This document shows, piece by piece, positions 57,347 to 64,000 of a stretch of 64,000 bases of DNA. This DNA comes from Akebia trifoliata (taxonomy: Eukaryota; Streptophyta; Magnoliopsida; Ranunculales; Lardizabalaceae). Below the pieces are notes generated by a model that ran no database searches, was not told where the DNA came from, and was given only the letters and a program-made list of their open reading frames with translations. The stretch lies in assembly GCA_017979445.1 (NCBI GenBank), contig CM030705.1, forward strand, positions 17,005,040-17,069,039. Direction: 5' to 3'. Position 1 is the first letter of the stretch, and every line of letters starts with the position of its first letter. The translations under genes were made by a program, and so were the position numbers.

Positions 57347-59180
57347 ATGCCCAAGGGAAAGTCATATTCCCCATCTCACTTTTCTATGGATGCGACAAGG
57401 GATGTTTATGGCATCCTTAAGTGTGGGACCTCTTATAAAGAGGAGCATCCTTTCTCACATGATTTTTCTCATGGTACCGTCATGGTGTATTGGGGGTAGT
57501 TCAAGATTGGTCCTCGAGTCCCACTAAGTCGGTTACTTTGGGAGTTCTAGCACCATTATAAGAAAGCCCCTAGCCAAATAAGTAGTAATTTTTATCCTCT
57601 CGAGTATATAATCGAGCAAATTAATACTCGATTGGACAACGGTGAAAAGCTTGGATTACTCGAAATCCGATCTCAATTCACTCTAAGGAGGTGCCTGGGA
57701 AGAAGGTGTACTTCTATCTAACTAAGAAGAGGGAGAAGATTTCCTTGTTTTTTCTCCCTGACTCGGATAAGGACTTGTTCCTTTATCCATCAAACTTATT
57801 GGTAAATAAGAGCACTTGATTGGGGAACAAGATCTCCCTTCTCCTTTAATACATTCAATTGAGCCAATATGTTTTCTAACCTAATAGCTCCTTAATATTT
57901 CTCTTGTTTTTGTACTTTTACAATGTTAACCATTGCGGTCTTTCCTTTTTTCAGATTCGAGTAACGATAAGAAGGTCACTAATTCGATCATTATCGCTAA
58001 CCTTGTCTTCATGTACATCTCGATTTCAGAAATTGGTAGGGAAACTAATTTACTTATCACATACACGACCATATATTGCATTTTCCGTGTGTCTAGTAAG
58101 TCAGTTTATGCCCTCATCCTATGAGAAACATCTTAAAGTAGCTTATCGAATCCTGAGATATTTGAAAGGTACACCAGGTAAAGGCTTACTCTTTTAGAAG
58201 ACTACACAGCAAAGCATTGACGCCTACACTAATGCAGATTGGGCAGGTTCAATTACTGACGTAAGATCTACATCAGGGTACTGCATATATGTATGGGGTA
58301 ACTTAGTCACGTGGAGGAGTAAAAAACAAAACGTGGTTGCAAGAAACAGTGCTGAAACAGAATTTCGTGCTATAGCAAGGTGCCCTGGTCGATCATTCTT
58401 AAGGTCGGTGACATCTATGTTGTAGAAAAACACTCCGCCTTTAATAACCCTCTGGTGGCATGAGCTATGATTGAGGCAGCTTGCCTCTCAAGAGACTCGA
58501 CTATGACAAGTTAGGGCTTTTCTAATAATCCTTCGGGGTTTTTTAATGATGTATTTTTGAGCACAAGTGATGGTAAGTTTTTCTTCCTAATGTTTTTTAC
58601 CTTTATTATTGTGAATTTTCGGAAGCTAACTTCCCTTATTTCTCGGTAGGTTTAGCATGAGATGACCAGAGTTGATTAGTCTAAAGAAAACGCCATCTCA
58701 AAAAGGGAGAAGGTTGAGGTGGTCGGCCTGAAACTTTTCAAGGAGAGGGACAACATCTATGCTCAGGTTAATAAGGCCAAGGACAAGCTGGATGCAAGTA
58801 AGTCTGAGGTTTTAAGCCTAAGGCTTCAGGTCGAGGAAGCTGTCAAAGAAGCCTTTACTCTGAAGGAAGGGCGAGTCTTAGCCCAGGCCAAACTGGTTGG
58901 CATCGTGATCGTTAAGGATATGAGAAAGAAAATGTTTTGGTCGAGAAAGTTGCCTTGGCCTAGGTGGAAATCAATGCCTCGAAAATGAGATGAGAGAAGG
59001 CCTTCAACAAGTCAAGTCTAAGCTGGAGAAAGTCGAGAAAGCTTTGGCCATTGAAAAGACTCTTATCAATTTTGTCCAAGTGTATGCTTTCGACTCGGCA
59101 CCACATACCACAGTTGACTTAGGTGCGGCTAACATTGATATCTTGCTCCCTTGTCACTGTGACCAATGTCCCTTTACTTA
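57347..59180 (+). pseudogene. Antisense ORF of G3, gypsy-type 'Transposase_28'-like
   Basis: Starts MPKGKSYSPSHFSMDATRDV. A later part reads FKIGPRVPLSRLLWEF-HHYKKAPSQISSNFYPL, resembling the plant family described as putative gypsy-type transposon (Pfam PF04195: RIPLSxLFRxFLxHYKLAPSQI-PNG). After a copia fragment (58020-58395) come two coiled-coil segments (58719-58988 and 58990-59181) rich in Glu, Lys and Leu (KERDNIYAQVNKAKDKLDAS, QQVKSKLEKVEKALAIEKTL). Stops and frameshifts break it. Function of the family is unknown. Confidence 0.65.
58020..58395 (+). pseudogene. Copia RT-RNase H fragment inside antisense ORF
   Basis: Reads RFQKLVGKLIYLSHTRPYIA, LKVAYRILRYLKGTPGKGLLF, a stop, then DAYTNADWAGSITDVRSTSGYC, TWRSKKQNVVARNSAETEFRA. 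This is the RT end and RNase H start of a copia element with the DADWAG motif as NADWAG. No LTRs accompany it; it is a bare 375-base piece. Confidence 0.85.
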
Positions 59181-59389
59181 AGGTTCTGTAGCGATTTTAA
59201 TGTCAAGCTATTTCAATCCGAGCCTCTAAGGTTTGAAGAAGCAGCCACAGAGATGTCTACTCAGAACCATCCTTCGTTTATCATGCCTCTGAGGCGTATA
59301 TTTATGATTTCCTTTTTCGTTTTGATGTACTTTGTTTTCATGTAATGATCGAGATAAGCGTTAAAAATTAATCCTACCTTCAATGTTCG

Positions 59390-59670
59390 ATTTTGATTTC
59401 CCTTCTAAACCAAGTTTTATCAGGTGCCAACCCCATGTGGTCGAACTTAGGTCCCAAAACGAGCCAAGTACCTTGTTGGTTCTAACCCCAAATAGCGAGG
59501 CTTGACTCCCAGACAAGCCAAGAGTTATCAGTTGTTGACCCCATACGGCTATACTTGATTTTTGACATGAGCCAAGTACCATGCTGGTTCTGACCCCAAA
59601 TGGTCAAGCTTGATTCCCAAGACAAGACTTATCAGGTGGTGACCCCATACGATCAGACTTGGAACAATCA
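59390..59670. repeat. ~60/120-bp minisatellite in G3 3' region
   Basis: Units containing TATCAGGTGNTGACCCCATACG and GAGCCAAGTACCNTGNTGGTTCTGACCCCAAA alternate, so a ~120-base pair of units repeats about 2.3 times. Corresponds in position to the arrays of G1 and G2 but is unrelated in sequence. Confidence 0.83.
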
Positions 59671-59699
59671 AATATTTCTTGTCATGAAGAAAACATAAC

Positions 59700-60720
59700 T
59701 TTATTCAAATTAAAATGTATGTTAAGTCCAAAAAGGTCGGAAATTAAACAAAAAATCCATAAAAATTATAATTGATCTACTGATAATACTTCTTCAAGTT
59801 CTAAGCATTCCACGATGATTCTATTATATTTTTTACTCTAGTTCTGAGATAATAGGCTCCAGCTCTCCTAAGTTTATATATAATGTATGATCCTTCCCAA
59901 TTAGTTCCAAGCTTTCCGTTGTTAAGTTCTTACGTGTTTTGGAACACTTCATGTAGTACCATATCCCCTAGCTTAATAGACTTTTGTCATACCTTTCAAT
60001 CATACGACCTTTTCAATTATTGTTGATGTTGTTTGAGCCTTTCTAGAATCTTTTCCCAAGTTTCATCTTGTTAATCTAGATTTCGAGCAATCATTTCCTC
60101 ATTCTCCTTCGTTTATGCCACATGGGTTCGCATGGTTGGAACCTGTATCTCGGCCGATATAACAGCTTCTATCCCGTAGGCCAAATAAAAAAGAGTAAAG
60201 TCAATTCCTCTACTTTTAGTCGTTTGGTATGCCCATAGGACACTACGGAGCTCATCTGCCCATCTTATTTTATGCTCATCTTGCTTCTTTTCCAAATTGT
60301 TGAGAATGGTCTTGCTCGAAGCTTCGGCTTGACCATTCCCTTATGAGTACCTCAAAGTAGATTGTAGAGAGTGTATCTCACAATTTTTTCAGTACCTAAT
60401 GACCCTAATTCCTTTAAATTATGTCCCATTGTTTAATACCAGTACATATAGGATCCCAACTCGGGTATGATGTGCTCCTAGAGGAATTTTATCACTTTTT
60501 TTTCCCTAATTTGAGCTAATGGGACGACTTTAATCCATTTTGCAAAATAGATGCTAAGATAAATGTCTTTTCACCCAAGCCTTGAGGTAGGGGGCCTACA
60601 ATATCCATCTCCCAAATTGCAAATGCTCAAAGACTTACCATTGGGTGCAACTCTCCTGCTGGTTATCAAGCTAAGGGTAATTCCTTACATATCACTTGTA
60701 TTCCTCTTGTATTCATGGCT
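59700..60720 (-). pseudogene. G3 integrase relic
   Basis: On the minus strand: FAIWEMDIVGPLPQGLGEKT (first Asp), AKWIKVVPLAQI, then in other frames a decayed core, and finally KIRWADELRSVLWAYQTTKSRG and LAYGIEAVISAEIQVPTMR (60113-60295). Frames are broken. Distinct from G1/G2 in sequence. Confidence 0.78.
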
Positions 60721-61784
60721 ACTTATTACTTTGCTAGTTAGATCGCTATTTGATAAAATAATTTTTGTTGACCTTTGGGCCTTCATTTATTTTGGCAATT
60801 GCTTCATTTCCTCCAATTTTCTTGATTTTTGGCTCAACTTTTAAATCTTTCAAATCTTCATACTCTTATGCTCTTAAGGCTCTGATCAATTGAACTGATG
60901 TTTGATTCCCAAATGAAACATTTGCATTGTGCCTTGAACCACAAGTAGGCCCATTATGAGGTATAATAATACCCTGTTTCACAAATTTCATTGTGGTCTT
61001 GGAAATATCACACATCAATGTTTTTTTTTACCTGATTATACAATTCACCATACTTTTCTCCCATCAGTAGGACTATGAAACCAGTGTGATTTTCATGCTT
61101 CCAATCTACATCTGTCATATTCTTTGATTTACTAGACTTACCCTTTCAATGTCCTAGCCAAGCCTTATTAAATTAAGATGTCCTTCGCCCTTCTTTACCA
61201 TAGATTGAAACCATCATTCCCATCGAATCACTCAAGTTCGTATTCAAACTCTTCACTACCATCCGTTCGAACTTGTTATCTTTGATACAAATTTTTCAAA
61301 TAAAGATGTAGCAAAGAGAACAAAAAACATACACGAAATATACAAGGATTTACATGGTTCGACATTATGCCTACGTCCATGGATCAGAACAATCTTCTTC
61401 ATTAAGAAATCAAAGGAGAGTATTACAAGAAAAAATAAAAATAAGCACCCAAGGTTTTAATTTCAAACACAAGCCTCGAAGCTCTTGTGCACCCCTCCCC
61501 CTTTCTCTCTCAAACCCTAAAAGAATAAAACCCTAGTGTTTTTACAACTCTAGAGATTGCTATTACTAAAATAGAGAGTTACTAAAAGATGTTTATCTCC
61601 CAAAAAAAATAAGAATCCCCAAATTAGTAAAAACTCAAAATAAGATATTATTTAATTCATTTTTAGTAACCCTAAAAAGTAAATCTCCAAAAATAGAATG
61701 CAAGACATTTACACAACATACAAGTCAACAAGCCCAATTCACAACCCCACAAGCACTAGAGGAGGATCATTTGGTAGTTTCAAT
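60721..61784. other. Noncoding with LTR-like segment
   Basis: No gene. At 61330-61500 TACAAGGATTTACATGGTTCG, CCTACGTCCATGGATCAG and AAGCCTCGAAGCTCTTG resemble a segment common in plant copia LTRs or leaders; boundaries not visible. Confidence 0.4.
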
Positions 61785-62134
61785 TAGGGGTGCACATTGG
61801 ATTGGGTAAATCCGAGAATCGAACCAATCCAAAGCCTTTTGGATTGGATTGGTTCAGATTGAGTATGATTTGGTTTTGGTGCGGATTGTATAAAAAAAAT
61901 CCGATTGATTTGATTCGATTCCGGATTAAGGGTATAATAGAACCAAACCAATCCAAGAATTGAACTAATCCGAAGTATTTATTACAAAACATATATATAT
62001 ATATATATATAACCCTTTCTTAGTTTAGTTCTTCTATTATCTATTTTTCTCTTCTTCAAGTTTGAAGAAAATCCAGCTGTGGTTCGCTCTCTTACCTCGC
62101 CACTCGCCATCTCATTGAAAAATGAAAATGTAAC

Positions 62135-62176
<42 letters not shown>

Positions 62177-62763
62177 TGTGTTAGTATGTTACAAAGAGGT
62201 AACTCATCAAAGTCTTCAACTTCATCTCTTCTATTTGTTTTCTAAAAAAACTCATGAAAAATGTACACAAATATCTCTCTCAACTCTCAAATGGATTGAC
62301 CTATTTATGGAAAAAAAATTTCAAAGAGTTTGATTCCTTATTTTTTTACGAGAACCTTTATGCCATGTTTGTTGGATGAAATATACTATACGAACCTAGA
62401 CTTGGATTCGTTAATCTAGCATTCATGGATTAGTTTCCTCACTAATCCATCCAAAATACCAATTTTAAAATTGTAATTTTTTTTAGTCCCATTGAACTTC
62501 CTCTAATTTTCAATTTATACAGATTTCAGTAAAAATTTAATCATAAAATCATTTTCATTTTAAAAATAGGCATTATTTATGATCTGATCCAAAGGGTTCC
62601 TCTTTTGAAAGAAAAAATACTAATTTTTCTATTTTGAAAGTATGAGAACAAATAACCGATCTGAACCAAGGTTGGTTTGGATTGGTTTGATTCCAAATTT
62701 GTAGAACCAATCATGTTTGGTTCGATTTTAATTTTGTCAAAATCTGAACCATGTGCACCCCTA
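61785..62763. mobile_element. 979-bp non-autonomous hAT-like element
   Basis: Terminal inverted repeats TAGGGGTGCACATTGG (61785) and, inverted, TAGGGGTGCACATGG (62763), with perfect 8-bp duplications GTTTCAAT (61777-61784 and 62764-62771). Subterminal repeats of GGTTTGGATTGG type occur at both ends. The interior holds (AT)n (61990-62011) and (CT)n (62139-62173) runs and no transposase. Confidence 0.9.
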
Positions 62764-62911
62764 GTTTCAATCATTTAAAAGAATAAAAAAAATTGATCGG
62801 TAAGCTGGGGCTATCTAAGGCCCCACCCTTTTATTAAAATAAGGGGAAATTACAATCTTGAAAACTCAATAACAAGATCCTGTGCAATTACTACTTTTAA
62901 CACACTAGGGC

Positions 62912-63035
62912 TTACATCATGTGACATAACAATTGGCGACCATTAATAAAGGAACAAGCTTTCTTGGCTAGAAAATCAGCTGCTTTGTTGGTCACCCACC
63001 AAGAAAATTCAAACTTCACATTGGCAAACTTTTTC
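62912..63035 (-). pseudogene. RNase H-like relic (LINE or RVT_3 type)
   Basis: The minus strand reads FEFSWWVTNKAADFLAKKACSF and ends at a stop. It matches the last motif of plant non-LTR or RVT_3 RNase H domains (W-x-R-x-N-xx-AD-LA). No upstream RT was found nearby. Confidence 0.5.
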
Positions 63036-63584
63036 CTTGACAAATACAATTTTAAAATGTAAAACACCTATTTAAATTGTAAATAAATTAAATGACAATA
63101 ACACCCTCAAATATTTTAGTGACTTCAAGCAACAATGAGATTAGAAAAGTAGGGCACAAGGAAAACATGTTCAAGGCCTTAAAAAACGTGAGCTTCTAGA
63201 ACAAAGTACTATGAACGAGGGGTTGAATGGCATAGAAGACAGAAGCTTAAGTGGTTGTTTAACTTTGATACTATGAATCCATCAGAACGTCTATTGTTGC
63301 ATTTAATTTGAATTGTTAGATCACCTCAACGACAAAAATCATGCTACACATGTGCAAGATATTTAATGCCTTAGGCCATTTGCTACCTAAGAAAAACAAC
63401 TTTTCCAAATTTTACAACTGAGAAGTGAGATTCACGAATTGGCTTGACAGGTACTGAACCGCGATTGAAGGCTGCATAATTATATCCATAGGATGATACA
63501 ATCCCTATTTTTTTTTTACTTTAATAGTAAAAGGTTATGGGGTTGCTTTGAGGGAGCCCAAGTCCTCCAATAAACACTATGTAT
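63036..63584. other. Noncoding
   Basis: No recognisable genes or repeats, apart from a T run at 63508-63518. Confidence 0.4.
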
Positions 63585-63593
63585 TTCATATTA

Positions 63594-63938
63594 GGGAACC
63601 GTTCAGATGCCAACTATTTGGCCATTACGTTTTGTCCCACATGGGTTAAAGGTTTCAGAATGTGTTGATTTTTGGTGAGGATGATGTCTATGATGTGTAG
63701 ATCATCCTCATTAAAAACTGAAACTTCTAACCTTGTCGAAAGTGGTTTATAAAAGATGGACGGTCCACAATTCTTCAACTCATAAACATGGGGTTACATG
63801 TTTTGAAATTAGCTGATTTTTAGTGAGAATGATCTCCTTATCATAGAGATCATCCTCACCAAAAATCAGCCCATCCCAAAACTTCAAACACATGTAGGGC
63901 AAAACGTAGTGGTCAAATAGTTGGCACCTGAATGGGCC
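63594..63938. mobile_element. Mutator-like inverted-repeat MITE
   Basis: About 130-base arms inverted to each other: GATGCCAACTATTTGGCC and TACGTTTTGTCCCACATG at the left pair with GGCACC and CATGTAGGGCAAAACGTA at the right. Flanked by a 9-10-bp duplication (T)TTCATATTA (63584-63593 and 63939-63948), the length expected for Mutator-like elements. Each arm also contains a smaller palindrome (GAGGATGAT...ATCATCCTC). Noncoding. Confidence 0.87.
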
Positions 63939-63948
63939 TTTCATATTA

Positions 63949-64000
63949 ATCCAAAAGATGATCTTTATTCATTGAAACTTCTATGTTAGGTTGGAGTTTT
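63949..64000. other. Window end, nothing seen
   Basis: Short noncoding edge; nothing recognised. Confidence 0.3.

Larger units (their letters stand above)
56480..60720 (-). mobile_element. Tat-type gypsy element G3 (3' half) with antisense ORF
   Basis: On the minus strand: integrase (60720-59700), a minisatellite (59670-59390), then an extra ORF on the opposite (plus) strand (57347-59180). The arrangement integrase, repeat array, antisense ORF, 3' LTR is known from Tat-lineage elements such as Grande. No 5' half was identified. The left boundary is approximate. Confidence 0.62.

Noticed and set aside
61330..61500. Host gene exon near TACATGGTTCGACATTATGCC
   Set aside because: Resembles a stretch common in copia LTRs or leaders; frames lack any domain.

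Overview
The window is nuclear DNA of a flowering plant, most likely a dicot. It contains spliced genes with GT-AG introns, plant-specific families (a PLS-class PPR protein, a NAC factor of the XND1/NAC104 type and an ABCG half-transporter) and a dense fill of Ty1/copia and Ty3/gypsy LTR retrotransposons, MITEs and minisatellites. I cannot name the species. No organelle, bacterial, CRISPR or rRNA/tRNA features were seen.

Host genes. Three look intact. (1) An intronless PPR gene on the plus strand at 421-2403, with a short upstream ORF whose stop overlaps the PPR start codon. (2) A three-exon XND1-like NAC gene on the plus strand at 13391-14189, preceded by a TATA box. (3) An eight-exon ABCG half-transporter on the minus strand at 42855-49186. 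All its splice sites can be placed, giving a 678-residue protein, and its 2.7-kb first intron holds two hAT-like non-autonomous transposons with 8-bp target duplications. They share no evident pathway, although XND1 (xylem/secondary wall) and ABCG11-type transporters (surface lipids) both relate to specialised walls.

Transposons, left to right. At 3650-12060 a minus-strand chromovirus gag-protease relic is split by a complete but dead copia element (C1, 3964-11347, TSD CATTT). A possible solo LTR follows at 12072-12826. After the NAC gene come inverted-repeat MITEs, a perfect-looking hairpin and a 600-bp-spaced direct duplication (14.6-17 kb). From 20.8 to 36.4 kb lies a minus-strand Tat-lineage gypsy element (G1, with two RNase H domains). 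It is split twice: by copia element C2 (24488-29836, 125-bp LTRs, TSD GAAAG) inside its reverse transcriptase, and by a 3.58-kb LTR-like insertion (31604-35183) inside its gag. A plus-strand relic of a third gypsy family (T3) spans 36.5-41.7 kb. After the ABCG gene, a second copy of the G1 family (G2, plus strand, 50386-56400) is followed by a third Tat-type element (G3, minus strand). G3 shows integrase, a 3' minisatellite and a separate antisense ORF (57.3-59.2 kb), itself interrupted by a copia fragment. The right edge (61.7-64 kb) carries a 979-bp hAT-like element, an RNase H relic and a Mutator-like MITE.

The most interesting structures are the family-specific ~105-bp tandem arrays in G1/G2, the antisense ORF of G3, the loss of catalytic residues in several retroelement enzymes, the PPR uORF with an ATGA overlap, and the set of DNA transposons whose target duplications can be read directly.
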